Origin: an uncultured Pelagibacteraceae bacterium
GTDB taxonomy: Bacteria; Pseudomonadota; Alphaproteobacteria; Pelagibacterales; Pelagibacteraceae
Assembly: GCA_902560245.1 (NCBI GenBank)
Contig: CACELK010000004.1
Span: 1-64,000 of the forward strand
Length of the DNA stretch: 64,000 nt
Reading direction: 5' to 3'
Shown here: piece after piece, positions 14,897 through 23,267 of the stretch
Position numbering within the stretch: position 1 is the stretch's first letter
Layout of the letters: the number at the start of each line of letters is the position of its first letter
Made by a program: the position numbers and the translations under genes
Notes under the pieces: model-generated
Told to the model about the DNA's origin: nothing
What the model saw: only the letters and a program-made list of their open reading frames with translations
The model's database searches: none

Positions 14897-15691
14897 TTAA
14901 AAAAATAAGTTTATTGTTTTGGTAAGAAAATAATCTAAGTTTTTATATTTTATCTTATTTTTTTTAAATAAATATATCATATATTCATGTGCTTGCATTC
15001 TTCTAGACCACCAATTTTTACCAAATTTTTTAAAGTTTGAATTACTTTCCCCTTTTTTATCTTGAAAGTAAAAAGTTAAATGATTGTTAATAATCTTAAA
15101 ATTATTGAATAAAATTTTAGAAATTACGGCTAATCTAAAATCTATTGTTAATAGTGGAAATTTTTTGAGATTTAATTCATATATTATTTTTTTAAAAAAA
15201 TTTTTTCTTAATGAAATACAGCTAGTAGGTGGAAATTTTGGCCATATTTTTCTATCCCTCGAGTTTTTGAAATTGTCACTCAAAAAATACTTTTTTTTTG
15301 AATAATATATAATTGGCTTATCGAATAATATATTTGCTTTCTTATCTTTATTAAAATTTTTAACGATATCCATTATCTTATTTTTTTTAAAAAAATCATC
15401 AGAGTCCAAACAAGCTAAGATGCTACCTTTGGATTTTTTATAAGCATAAATATAAGTATCAATTTGAAAAAAAGTATTGAATTTAGCTTTGGATTTTTTT
15501 CTTTTTTTTTTGTAGGCTTTTATTCCCTTAAATTTTTTAGCAATTTTATATGAATTATCTTTTGAACCATCATCAATAAAAATAATTTCAATATTTTTAT
15601 ATGTTTGGCTTAGACAAGATTTAATACATCTGTTGACATACTTTTCTTTATTGTAACTTGCTATTAAAATTGAAACTAAAGGGTTTTTCAT
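14897..15691 (-). CDS. Glycosyltransferase family 2 protein
   Basis: This 264-residue protein has a GT-A fold. It begins VSILIASYNKEKYVNRCIKS, with IFIDDGSKDNS (UDP-sugar-binding strand) and CLDSDDFF (DxD metal motif) about 90 residues in. The C-terminal half is Lys/Phe-rich and probably membrane-associated. It transfers an activated sugar to a cell-envelope acceptor; the acceptor is unknown. The gene overlaps the cytochrome c gene upstream by four bases and precedes the PhyH gene, so it seems to be part of the sulfite dehydrogenase transcription unit by position, although no functional tie is known. Confidence 0.82.
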   Translation of the reverse strand: MKNPLVSILIASYNKEKYVNRCIKSCLSQTYKNIEIIFIDDGSKDNSYKIAKKFKGIKAYKKKRKKSKAKFNTFFQIDTYIYAYKKSKGSILACLDSDDFFKKNKIMDIVKNFNKDKKANILFDKPIIYYSKKKYFLSDNFKNSRDRKIWPKFPPTSCISLRKNFFKKIIYELNLKKFPLLTIDFRLAVISKILFNNFKIINNHLTFYFQDKKGESNSNFKKFGKNWWSRRMQAHEYMIYLFKKNKIKYKNLDYFLTKTINLFF

Positions 15692-16014
15692 TTACCTGCA
15701 GAGTTGGCAACATAAAAAGATACTATATCTATTTCTTTATCTGTTAAAATTCCTTCCTCACCATAGGCAGGCATAACTCCGAGTCCATATGTAACCATTT
15801 CTTTAACCGACTCATATGTCAGATCTACAGTATCTAAATTTGGCCCAACATTGCCTTCTGATCCTGCTGCTTTCAATACATGACAACCAGCACAAGCTGC
15901 GGTCTCATTAAAAATTTCAAGACCTTTAAGCATCTTTGCTTCGTCAGCAATTGTATTTTGAATACTAATTATAAAATAGAATAAAATAATTAATAAAAAT
16001 CTCAAAATTTTCAT
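15688..16014 (-). CDS. Periplasmic cytochrome c, probable electron acceptor of the sulfite dehydrogenase
   Basis: This 108-residue monoheme protein has a signal peptide (residues 1-23, cleavage likely after TIA). The heme site CAGCH is at 41-45 and a likely axial Met is Met81 in GVMPAYGEE. It lies 27 bases downstream of the Tat-exported molybdoenzyme on the same strand, as SorB/SoxD-type cytochromes do, so it probably takes electrons from sulfite oxidation and passes them to the respiratory chain. It is short compared with SoxD, matching a SorB-like subunit. The pairing is inferred from neighbourhood. Confidence 0.85.
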   Translation of the reverse strand: MKILRFLLIILFYFIISIQNTIADEAKMLKGLEIFNETAACAGCHVLKAAGSEGNVGPNLDTVDLTYESVKEMVTYGLGVMPAYGEEGILTDKEIDIVSFYVANSAGK

Positions 16015-16041
16015 TAATTTATTTTATAACTGTTAGTAGTA

Positions 16042-17259
16042 TTATACTACAGTAATATTTACGCTGTGATCCTTCCAGCCATTATGAGCATAACCTCTTC
16101 TATTTTCCATTCTCAATTCTGGCTGTTTTTTAGAACCATTAGAAGCAAGGCTAGCTATGTTGTAAGTTCCCGATTTTAAATTTGCTTCAAATGCGAATTG
16201 TCTCCAAGCATATTTGCCTAAATCAGGTCCGATGAATTTCGCTCTTTTCCAGCTTTTACCTCCATCAACAGATACCTTAACACTTCTAACTTTTTTAGTA
16301 CCGCCCATGGCAACACCAACTATCTGAACTTTACCAGCTCTTACTGTTCCTGTTTCGTCAGTTGGTCTTGTAATCCAAGATTTTACTGGCATTTCCCAAC
16401 AAGAAGGATACTGAGATCCCTTTTTTCCAATTGGTGAAATTCTGTAACTTTTTTTCATATATTTAACTGAAGACTCTTTTTCAGTGAAAGCTACTCTGCC
16501 AAGATGTTTAACATTATTAATTCCGAAATAACCCGGTGTAACCATTCTCAAAGGTCCACCATGAGCATTAGGTAAAGGAACACCATTCATTTCCCAAGCT
16601 AACATTGCATCTTTAAAAACTACTTTTGGAACTGATCTTTCAACCATTGCTTTTTTTGGATCTAATCCAGTTGGTTCATGATCTACTCCAGCTGAAGTCA
16701 TAAATACAGCACTAGCGTTTACTCCACCACATGCTTCCACTACTGCCTTCATTGGAACTCCAGTCCAAAATACACAAGCTGCCGCTCCTGTCTTCCACTG
16801 AGATCCTCTTACTTTGTGTTCAAAAAAACCTCTACCGTTACCTGAGCACTGCAAAATTGAAGCCATTGTTGTATGGCCTAACTTTTTAAGTTGAGCTAAA
16901 GTAAATGTTTTTGGATTCTTCACGCCTTCAATTGAAACTTTCCAGTCATTTCTATTGCCAATTTGATCATCTGTCATAGTTGGCATATTGTTTCTTATAT
17001 AAACATTTCTATTAGGGGTAATTAAACTTTCTCCAATAGCACTTCTGTGAGTCTCAATTCCCTTATCTGAATGGACAATTAAAGCGTTTCTATCCTTCCA
17101 GCTAATAAACTCAGGTAATCCTTTTTCGCCATCCTTATGGTTTGCATTGGAAATACTTATTGGAACAACTGATGCTGTTGCAGCTAATCCAGCAATTGAT
17201 GCTGTGCTTGCTAAAAAATTTCTTCTATTTAAATTTAGTTTCTTCTCTTTTTTTTTCAT
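16042..17259 (-). CDS. Molybdopterin-dependent sulfite dehydrogenase (SorA/SoxC-like), Tat-exported
   Basis: This 405-residue protein has a twin-arginine signal (NRRNFLASTASIAG, Arg12-Arg13). The oxidoreductase molybdopterin-binding domain follows: SILQCSGNGRGFF, with Cys138 as the predicted molybdenum ligand, then PLPNAHGGPLRMVTPGYFG. The C-terminal Mo-co dimerisation domain has SVDGGKSWKRA. SorA/SoxC enzymes oxidise sulfite to sulfate in the periplasm. The cytochrome c gene follows at once and moa genes diverge upstream, so the cofactor and electron acceptor are encoded alongside. A clear Shine-Dalgarno, AAGGAGG on the minus strand, lies just before the ATG. Substrate sulfite is inferred from family; other oxyanions or sulfoxides are possible. 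Confidence 0.85.
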   Translation of the reverse strand: MKKKEKKLNLNRRNFLASTASIAGLAATASVVPISISNANHKDGEKGLPEFISWKDRNALIVHSDKGIETHRSAIGESLITPNRNVYIRNNMPTMTDDQIGNRNDWKVSIEGVKNPKTFTLAQLKKLGHTTMASILQCSGNGRGFFEHKVRGSQWKTGAAACVFWTGVPMKAVVEACGGVNASAVFMTSAGVDHEPTGLDPKKAMVERSVPKVVFKDAMLAWEMNGVPLPNAHGGPLRMVTPGYFGINNVKHLGRVAFTEKESSVKYMKKSYRISPIGKKGSQYPSCWEMPVKSWITRPTDETGTVRAGKVQIVGVAMGGTKKVRSVKVSVDGGKSWKRAKFIGPDLGKYAWRQFAFEANLKSGTYNIASLASNGSKKQPELRMENRRGYAHNGWKDHSVNITVV

Positions 17260-17438
17260 GACGCCTCCTTAAACAATATTTAAATTTACCAAAAAAAAGA
17301 GGCCTCAAAAATAAAAAAAAGAAAATATTTACAATTTAAGGTTTTACACTTTTAAGTTGTATAAATCTTGTTTTGCAAGCTATTGTTTAAAAATTTTGAA
17401 TTTATTAATCATTTTTTCTAGTATAAATTTATGTAGTT
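17260..17438. promoter_or_regulatory. Divergent promoter region between sulfite dehydrogenase and moaA, with palindromes
   Basis: This 179-base region is the longest gene-free stretch. It holds ACAATTTAA (17331-17339) and TTAAGTTGT (17352-17360), a nine-pair imperfect palindrome with one G-T pair, and a perfect GAGGCCTC at 17299-17306. It must carry promoters for both the molybdoenzyme and the moa operon. I recognise no molybdate-responsive operator or riboswitch. Confidence 0.4.
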
Positions 17439-18431
17439 ATGCAACTCCTTCAAGATAGTTTTGGTAGAAAATTTCCCTACATCAGAATGTCTATAACGGA
17501 TGTTTGTAATTTTAAATGTGGTTATTGTTTACCAAATGGCTACCAAGTAGATAAAAGCGACAATAGAAAATTCCTTCATTTAGATGAAATTAAAAGACTT
17601 GCGAAATGTTTTTCAGAATTAGGAGTTTGCAAAATAAGAATAACTGGTGGAGAACCAACTGTCAGAAAAGATTTTTTTGATATTGTTAAAGTATTAAAAT
17701 TTGAATCAGGAATTAAAAAAGTTGTCATTACAACAAATGGCTATCATTTAGATCAAAAAGCAAAACAATTGGTCGATAGTGGACTTAATGGAATAAATAT
17801 TAGTATAGATAGTCTTGATCGTGAAACTTTCAAAAATATTACAAACCACGATCGATTACCAGAAATCTTACGAGGAATAAAAAACCTTCAAGATCTAGGA
17901 TTTGAGAATATAAAAATTAATGGTGTCCTTTTAAATGGAGTAAATGCGTCTGAAAAAGATTTCAATAAGTGGTCTGAATTTATTAAAAATAATAAAATTG
18001 ACTATAGATATATTGAATTAATGAGAACTGGCGACAACTTAGATTATTTTAATAAATATCATGTTTCTTCAAAAGTTTTTAAAGATTATTTAAATAAAAA
18101 TAAATGGATTTATCAAACACTTGGAAAAGATGCGGGTCCCTCTTTGAATTATATAAACCCTGACTATAAAGGAAAGTTTGGAATAATTGCTCCTTATTCA
18201 AAAGATTTTTGCAAAACATGTAATCGTTTAAGAATAACCTCAAGAGGAGATTTGAGATTGTGTTTGTTTGGTAATACTGGAATAAGTATTAGACATTTAT
18301 TACAAAAAGATGATCAGCTTGAAGAATTAAAAGATTTAATCTTAAAACAGATGAAATTTAAAAAAGAGTCTCATTATTTAGAACTTGGTGAAACAGGTCT
18401 AACTAAAAATTTATCCACTACTGGAGGTTAA
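17439..18431 (+). CDS. moaA: GTP 3',8-cyclase MoaA
   Basis: This 330-residue radical-SAM enzyme converts GTP to 3',8-cyclo-GTP in the first step of molybdenum cofactor synthesis. The N-terminal cluster is held by CNFKCGYC (Cys23, Cys27, Cys30); the SAM motif GGEPTVRKD follows; the second 4Fe-4S site is CKTCNRLRITSRGDLRLC. The C-terminal GG (STTGG), which MoaA needs for activity, is intact. The start MQLLQDSFGRKFPYIRMSITDVC matches the family N-terminus. It is the first of five plus-strand genes (moaA, hydrolase, moaC, moaD, moaE) with 1-3 base overlaps or gaps. Confidence 0.95.
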   Translation: MQLLQDSFGRKFPYIRMSITDVCNFKCGYCLPNGYQVDKSDNRKFLHLDEIKRLAKCFSELGVCKIRITGGEPTVRKDFFDIVKVLKFESGIKKVVITTNGYHLDQKAKQLVDSGLNGINISIDSLDRETFKNITNHDRLPEILRGIKNLQDLGFENIKINGVLLNGVNASEKDFNKWSEFIKNNKIDYRYIELMRTGDNLDYFNKYHVSSKVFKDYLNKNKWIYQTLGKDAGPSLNYINPDYKGKFGIIAPYSKDFCKTCNRLRITSRGDLRLCLFGNTGISIRHLLQKDDQLEELKDLILKQMKFKKESHYLELGETGLTKNLSTTGG

Positions 18432-19567
18432 TGAAAAAAATATTTTTATTACTTATCACATTAATTTTTACAACGAATGTTTATGCACATTCTACAAAAA
18501 ATATTAATTTTGATAGTAAGGCAAACTGTACAAAAAAACGCTCGATGTTAAAAGGTATTTCAAAATTAAAAAATTATAAAGGTGGCGAAATAATCAAATT
18601 TAACTCTTATACAGGATTTGATCAAAGAACAGTTTTAATAGATGGTCATTTAAATAATCCTATTGAAATAACAGGATACCTTCAATTACCAGAAGGATCG
18701 GATAAAGTTCCTATTGTAATTCGTACTCACAGCAGTGGGGGGCCTGGGGATTATATTTGGGATGATTTTGTTTATCATTCTACACAAAATCTTTTGAAAG
18801 CAGGCATTGGTGTAATGTATATAGATAATTTTTGTCCAAGAGGTGCAAGAGAAACTTGGAGAGATCAATCGAGGGTGCCACTGATCAATGGAGCAATTGA
18901 TGCTCTTATGGCTTTAAAACTTTTACGATCTCATCCAAGATCAAATGGGAAATTTGGTACCACTGGCCACTCAAGAGGCGGAACTAATTCTTTTTACTTG
19001 GCTGATGTTAAGCTCACATCTAAATTCCTTGAAGGTACAAAGGGTTTTGATGCAATTCTTCCAGAAGCAGCAGAATGTAGGATGGCTGGTTTTTTTGCAG
19101 AACCTGAATTAACATCTAACACAATAATGCTTGTAGTGCATGGCGGTGCAGATGATTATACTTTGGCCAAATTTTGTAAGGAGTATGCTGAAAGCATAAA
19201 AGCACCGCCAGGTAAAGTAAAAGTTGACATAAAAGAAGGTTGGCACCATGGATGGTATTATGGAAAAAAACCTTGGAGAGTAAAAATGGCAATGACGCTT
19301 CACGATTGCCCAGATGTATTTGTTGATAATGACGGTAGGGTTACTAACCCAATATGGAAAGAATGGCTGATAGATAAATATAAAATTTATCCAAGCGAAG
19401 AAGCTTGGTATGAAGCTGCTCAAAATGAACCAAGAAAAACTTTCAAAAAAATTTTTAAGGCTATGAAAAAAGAAAAATGTCTCTCTAAAGGTGTTACAAT
19501 TGGTGGAAAAAATATGGATGTATACATGCCTCAATTTATTAATTTCTTTAAAGAAAATTTATTATAA
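18431..19567 (+). CDS. Secreted alpha/beta hydrolase (dienelactone-hydrolase-like) inside the moa operon
   Basis: This 378-residue protein has a signal peptide (MKKIFLLLITLIFTTNVYA), so it is predicted to be periplasmic. The alpha/beta hydrolase nucleophile elbow is GHSRGG with Ser181, and likely partners are the Asp in VVHGGADDYT and the His in EGWHHGWYYG. It resembles dienelactone-hydrolase and acyl-peptidase-like enzymes with an added C-terminal segment. It overlaps the moaA stop and the moaC start by one base each, so it is part of the operon although no molybdenum cofactor role is known for such enzymes. The substrate is unknown; an ester- or peptide-type bond in the periplasm is expected. 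Confidence 0.85.
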   Translation: MKKIFLLLITLIFTTNVYAHSTKNINFDSKANCTKKRSMLKGISKLKNYKGGEIIKFNSYTGFDQRTVLIDGHLNNPIEITGYLQLPEGSDKVPIVIRTHSSGGPGDYIWDDFVYHSTQNLLKAGIGVMYIDNFCPRGARETWRDQSRVPLINGAIDALMALKLLRSHPRSNGKFGTTGHSRGGTNSFYLADVKLTSKFLEGTKGFDAILPEAAECRMAGFFAEPELTSNTIMLVVHGGADDYTLAKFCKEYAESIKAPPGKVKVDIKEGWHHGWYYGKKPWRVKMAMTLHDCPDVFVDNDGRVTNPIWKEWLIDKYKIYPSEEAWYEAAQNEPRKTFKKIFKAMKKEKCLSKGVTIGGKNMDVYMPQFINFFKENLL

Positions 19568-20112
19568 TGAAAAATTTAAAAATTATTAATCAAAAGGAAT
19601 TAAAAGACTGGGCAAAAGAAATTTTCCAAAAAAACTCTTTTAATATGGTTGATGTTTCATCTAAGAAAGAAACATTCCGTAGAGCATTAGCTTCAGGAAA
19701 AATTTATGTTGGGAAAGAAGTTTTTGATTTAATTAAAAACAAAAAAATGCCTAAAGGAGATCCAATTACCTTAGCTGAAGTTTCAGCGGTATTAGGTGTT
19801 AAAAAAACGAGCGAACTAATACCCCTGTGTCACCCACTACCAATTGATCATACTGCAACAAAAATCGTAATGAGTGAAGTTGATAGTTCCTTAGAAGTCT
19901 TTTGTGTTGTGTCTGCAGTTGCAAAAACTGGTGTTGAGATGGAAGCAATTATGGGTGTTAATGCTGCTCTAATTACAATTTACGATCTTAGTAAAATTGT
20001 AAATCCACATCTTAAAATCGATAATGTTAAACTTTTGATAAAAGAAGGTGGTAAAAGTGGCCTTTGGACCAATCCTGATGGCTTGCCAAAATTTTTGGAA
20101 AATATTTTTTAA
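19567..20112 (+). CDS. moaC: Cyclic pyranopterin monophosphate synthase MoaC
   Basis: This 181-residue protein is slightly longer than usual (about 160), with an N-terminal extension before MVDVSSKKETFRRA. It carries the MoaC signatures: SELIPLCHPLPIDH with the active-site His, and GVEMEAIMGVNAALITIYDLSK, ending with KEGGKSGLW. It acts after MoaA to make cyclic pyranopterin monophosphate. The start overlaps the preceding stop by one base, and moaD follows after two bases. Confidence 0.95.
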   Translation: MKNLKIINQKELKDWAKEIFQKNSFNMVDVSSKKETFRRALASGKIYVGKEVFDLIKNKKMPKGDPITLAEVSAVLGVKKTSELIPLCHPLPIDHTATKIVMSEVDSSLEVFCVVSAVAKTGVEMEAIMGVNAALITIYDLSKIVNPHLKIDNVKLLIKEGGKSGLWTNPDGLPKFLENIF

Positions 20113-20114
20113 TT

Positions 20115-20384
20115 ATGAAGATAAAGTTAGAATTATATGGTGCGAGTAGAGATTTAAGTGATGAGAACTTTATTGAATTTGATATTGATAATAAAAGTTC
20201 AATTAAAGATCTTAAAAAAAAAATTATAGATTATGTAGATAATAAATTTAATGGAAATGATAATTTTAAAAAAATAATTGAAAAGTCTGCATTTTGTTCA
20301 GAGGAGAATAATATTGTTTCAGATAATTATATAATTAATAAAGATCAAAAAATTGGTATTATTCCACCTATTGGAGGTGGGTGA
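20115..20384 (+). CDS. moaD: MoaD, molybdopterin synthase sulfur-carrier subunit
   Basis: This 89-residue protein has a ubiquitin-like fold and ends in the diagnostic double glycine (IIPPIGGG), the site that is thiocarboxylated to donate sulfur to molybdopterin. It lies directly between moaC and moaE. The stop overlaps the moaE start region, as usual for partners needed in equal amounts. Sequence divergence in the middle is high, as in AT-rich genomes, but the C-terminus and position make the call firm. Confidence 0.92.
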   Translation: MKIKLELYGASRDLSDENFIEFDIDNKSSIKDLKKKIIDYVDNKFNGNDNFKKIIEKSAFCSEENNIVSDNYIINKDQKIGIIPPIGGG

Positions 20385-20830
20385 TGCTTCACGCTAAAGT
20401 AGTTAATCTTGAAAAAGAAAAAATAAAACCAGAAAACGCTGAGGAATTTATTGCATCTTCTAAATTTGGTGCTTCTATAGTATTCTATGGCACAGTGCGA
20501 AACAATAATGAAAACAAAAAAGTAATTGGAATATCATATGATGCTCATGATGCAATGGTGGTCAAAAGTTTTGAAGAAATTTACGAAGAAGCAGATAAAA
20601 AACTTAATATAAATGAAAAGTCAGTTTTTATTGAACATGTTAAAGGGTATGTGGCTCTCGGTGAAATAAGTATTATTATTGCAGTTGCCTGCCCACATAG
20701 AGCTGAGGCATATACTCTATCTAGATTTATTATTGAGGAAATAAAAAAAAGATCTCCTATTTGGAAAAAAGAATATTATGAAAATGAGGAAAGCCAATGG
20801 CTTAAAGGTAATCCTATACAGGCAAATTAA
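20384..20830 (+). CDS. moaE: MoaE, molybdopterin synthase catalytic subunit
   Basis: This protein of about 148 residues shows SIVFYGTVRNNN (substrate loop), VKGYVALGEISIIIAVACPHRAEAYTLSRF and the catalytic Lys region RSPIWKKEYYE, all diagnostic of MoaE, which transfers sulfur from MoaD to make molybdopterin. Start choice: ATG at 20384 overlaps the moaD stop (TGATG); an in-frame GTG at 20381 is an alternative adding one residue. The 3' end overlaps the convergent MocA-like gene by 17 bases, which limits room for a terminator. Confidence 0.94.
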   Translation: MLHAKVVNLEKEKIKPENAEEFIASSKFGASIVFYGTVRNNNENKKVIGISYDAHDAMVVKSFEEIYEEADKKLNINEKSVFIEHVKGYVALGEISIIIAVACPHRAEAYTLSRFIIEEIKKRSPIWKKEYYENEESQWLKGNPIQAN

Positions 20831-21395
20831 AGTCTTTTTTTAAATCAAAATCTTTAAAAACTCTTTTTGATTTTACTTGAATGAAATTTGTTTTTTTTCT
20901 TAATTTTTTTACCAAACTCTTTGCTCCGACATTGCCTTTAATTTTTTTGAATTTATTTAGTAACGATGTGTCAAACCCAATTGGATTTCCTATATTATTT
21001 TTGAATTTTAAAGCGTGAACCAAATGTTTTCCTTTATTTATAGAATTGCAAATTTTATTAATATCAGTAGATTTTATAAAAGGCATATCAGACTGCGCAA
21101 TTATAAAACCTTTTTGTTTTATTGAAATATTTTTTATACCAGATTTTATTGATGTGGAAATCCCTAAGTGAAATTTTTTGTTTATTACAAATATAATTTT
21201 TTTATTTTTTTTAATTATTTTTTTTACTTTTTTACTTTGATATCCTAAAACTATTATTATTTTATTTACTTTGCTTTTTTTAAAAGTATTTACAATGTAA
21301 GTAATAAGTGGTTTATTATTATATTTTTTAATTAGTTTATTTTCACCCTTTAATCTTTTAGATTGACCAGCTGCCAAGAGAACTGCATAAATCAT
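20814..21395 (-). CDS. mocA: MocA-like molybdopterin nucleotidyltransferase
   Basis: This 193-residue protein is a Rossmann-type NTP transferase: YAVLLAAGQSKRLKGENKLIK (nucleotide-binding loop), FIIAQSDMPFI (metal-binding Asp) and NPIGFDTSLLNKFKKIKGNVGA. MocA adds CMP to molybdopterin to form the MCD cofactor used by xanthine-oxidase-family enzymes; MobA would add GMP. The Cox-type hydroxylase in the same operon and its XdhC/CoxI chaperones need MCD, so MocA is favoured. It is the last gene of the reverse-strand Cox operon and overlaps the methyltransferase before it. Confidence 0.82.
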   Translation of the reverse strand: MIYAVLLAAGQSKRLKGENKLIKKYNNKPLITYIVNTFKKSKVNKIIIVLGYQSKKVKKIIKKNKKIIFVINKKFHLGISTSIKSGIKNISIKQKGFIIAQSDMPFIKSTDINKICNSINKGKHLVHALKFKNNIGNPIGFDTSLLNKFKKIKGNVGAKSLVKKLRKKTNFIQVKSKRVFKDFDLKKDFNLPV

Positions 21396-22123
21396 TTTTT
21401 ATTTGTAATTTTTTTACACAAAATTATATTATTCAAATAGAAAGTTTTATCTTCAGGAAGTATTTTGCCCAAAAAAATGCCAAAAAGATTTAGTGGTGCC
21501 ACTAAGATCAATGTAAGCAGTGTTCTCAATCCTTTTGGAATAATTGAGTGATACAGATAGGCAGTTAAATTTTGAAACACAGTTTCTATATAGGTTGTTG
21601 ACTTAATGTATTGAATTACTTCAAAACCATTTTTTTCCAAAATTTTCTTTAAACCAAATGATGTATATCTAGCAAAATCGTAAGGTTGTTCATGTTCGCC
21701 CCAAACAAAGGGTGAAGTTATTATCATTTTACCATTAATTTTTAAAACTCTATTAAATTCATTTATTGTTTCATTTACATCAAAAACATGTTCTAGAACC
21801 TCGCTTGAAAAAATATAGTCAAAAGAATTGTTATCGAATGGTATTTTTTTTCCATCATACATTACATCAATATTTTCATCATTAATTGGGTGACCACTAT
21901 TATGAGTATCTAAACCAATATATTCATCAACTTTAAAATAAGATTTGTATGGTTTTGAGCCACAGCCAAAATCTAAAAGTCGTCCTCCATTGAAATCTAG
22001 AGAAAGTTTTTTTATACCTTTTAAAATATTATATCGAACTATAAAATAAGGATTTACTAGTATACCTAAAAATGTAGGTCTAAATTCTTGCTCATTTTTA
22101 AATGATTTTAATAACTTTTTCAC
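21392..22123 (-). CDS. Class I SAM-dependent methyltransferase
   Basis: This 243-residue protein has a Rossmann-like SAM site GRLLDFGCGSKPYK, then GLDTHNSG and the acidic motif IFSSEVLEHV, typical of methyltransferase family 11. The C-terminal part is hydrophobic (GLRTLLTLILVAPLNLFGIFLG) and could contact the membrane. The substrate is unknown. It sits between the YjbQ and MocA-like genes and overlaps the latter by four bases, so it may be an unrelated passenger in this operon. Confidence 0.82.
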   Translation of the reverse strand: MKKLLKSFKNEQEFRPTFLGILVNPYFIVRYNILKGIKKLSLDFNGGRLLDFGCGSKPYKSYFKVDEYIGLDTHNSGHPINDENIDVMYDGKKIPFDNNSFDYIFSSEVLEHVFDVNETINEFNRVLKINGKMIITSPFVWGEHEQPYDFARYTSFGLKKILEKNGFEVIQYIKSTTYIETVFQNLTAYLYHSIIPKGLRTLLTLILVAPLNLFGIFLGKILPEDKTFYLNNIILCKKITNKK

Positions 22124-22166
22124 ATTTTTATATTAATATATTTAAATCAATTAGTGAATTTATTTG

Positions 22167-22586
22167 TCAGTCTCCAATTAGATGATGCGATAATGTCCTT
22201 ATTTGTTTTTCTATTCGGTGTTCAAATAGGTAAAGACCTTGCCATGTTCCAAGAACTAATTTTTTATTTTTAAAACTTAAAGTTAACTGAGTATTAGTAA
22301 GTGTAGATTTAATATGAGCTGGCATATCATCTTTTCCCTCAGTTGTATGCGTATATAACTTTGTATCCATTGGTACTAATTTATGAAAAAAATATTTAAG
22401 ATCTTGTAATACATCTGGATCTGCATTTTCTTGTATTATTAAAGATGCACTAGTATGCAAAATATTTATATTTAAAATACCATTTTTTATTTTTTGTTTA
22501 TCTAACCAATTTAAAGTATTTTCAGTAAAATTATAAAAACCTTGTCCATTAGTTTTAACTATAATTTCCTCAAATACCTGTTGCAT
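22167..22586 (-). CDS. YjbQ family protein (UPF0047, secondary thiamine-phosphate synthase-like)
   Basis: This 139-residue protein shows the conserved YjbQ motifs: GILNINILHTSASLIIQENADPDVLQDL, MPAHIKSTLTNTQLTLSF and GTWQGLYLFEHR. Some members have weak thiamine-phosphate synthase activity, but the physiological role is uncertain. It starts directly before the XdhC C-terminal gene's stop, on the same strand with no gap, and so is co-transcribed with the Cox maturation genes. There is no other thiamine gene nearby. Confidence 0.85.
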   Translation of the reverse strand: MQQVFEEIIVKTNGQGFYNFTENTLNWLDKQKIKNGILNINILHTSASLIIQENADPDVLQDLKYFFHKLVPMDTKLYTHTTEGKDDMPAHIKSTLTNTQLTLSFKNKKLVLGTWQGLYLFEHRIEKQIRTLSHHLIGD

Positions 22587-23267
22587 TTATTTTTTATACG
22601 TTTCTGAGACTAGCTGAGAAATAATTGATAATGCTATTTCTGGTGCTGATTTTCCTCCAAGTTTTATTCCAATCGGCCCATGGATTGATTGAATTTGGTT
22701 TTCGCTAAAACCTGCATCTTTTAATCTTTGACATCTATTTTCATGAGTTTTTTTACTTCCAAGTGCCCCTATATAATAAAATTTTTTGTTTAATGCATGT
22801 TGTAAAGCCGGATCATCAATTTTTGGATCATGAGTTAGCGCGATCAATGCAGTGCTCTCATTTGTATTTATTTCTTTAAAAGCTTCCTCAGGCCACTTAT
22901 TAATAATTTTCATATTGGGAAATCTCTGTTCAGATGCAAAATATCCCCTTGGATCTATAATTGATATTTCAAAATTCAAACTCTTTGCAAAATCAACTAA
23001 ATATTGAGCTATATGTACCGCACCAACAATAATTACCTTAATTGGTCGTATATAAGTTTCTATAAAAATATTAGTTTCTTCAATTACACCATTTTTTTTT
23101 GATTTAAAAAATTTATTTATTTCTCTATTGTATTTTTGAAAATTTTCACTTAATTTTTTATTCTCTTCAAAAATTTCACTTATTCCTGTTGATAAATCAG
23201 TTACAATTGCAAATTCTAATTTTTTTTCTTTTTTTTTAATTATTTCTCTTAAAACTTCTAATCTCAT
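22587..23267 (-). CDS. XdhC/CoxI family maturation protein, C-terminal (Rossmann) half
   Basis: This 226-residue protein has its Rossmann-like XdhC_C region at IKVIIVGAVHIAQYLVDFAKSLNFEISIIDPRGYFASEQRFP, with ALIALTHDPKIDDPAL and GAIGLKLGGKSAPEIALSI-type C-terminal blocks. XdhC-family proteins hold and sulfurate the molybdenum cofactor before insertion into xanthine-oxidase-type enzymes. The N-terminal half normally fused to it is encoded just upstream as a separate gene whose stop overlaps this start by one base, a split arrangement common in this group. Confidence 0.87.
   Translation of the reverse strand: MRLEVLREIIKKKEKKLEFAIVTDLSTGISEIFEENKKLSENFQKYNREINKFFKSKKNGVIEETNIFIETYIRPIKVIIVGAVHIAQYLVDFAKSLNFEISIIDPRGYFASEQRFPNMKIINKWPEEAFKEINTNESTALIALTHDPKIDDPALQHALNKKFYYIGALGSKKTHENRCQRLKDAGFSENQIQSIHGPIGIKLGGKSAPEIALSIISQLVSETYKK

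Noticed and set aside
19109-19534. 141-residue reverse ORF within the secreted hydrolase gene
   Set aside because: It is a shadow frame of the plus-strand gene, with Phe/Ile-rich low-complexity sequence and no family motif; the plus-strand protein has a complete hydrolase signature.
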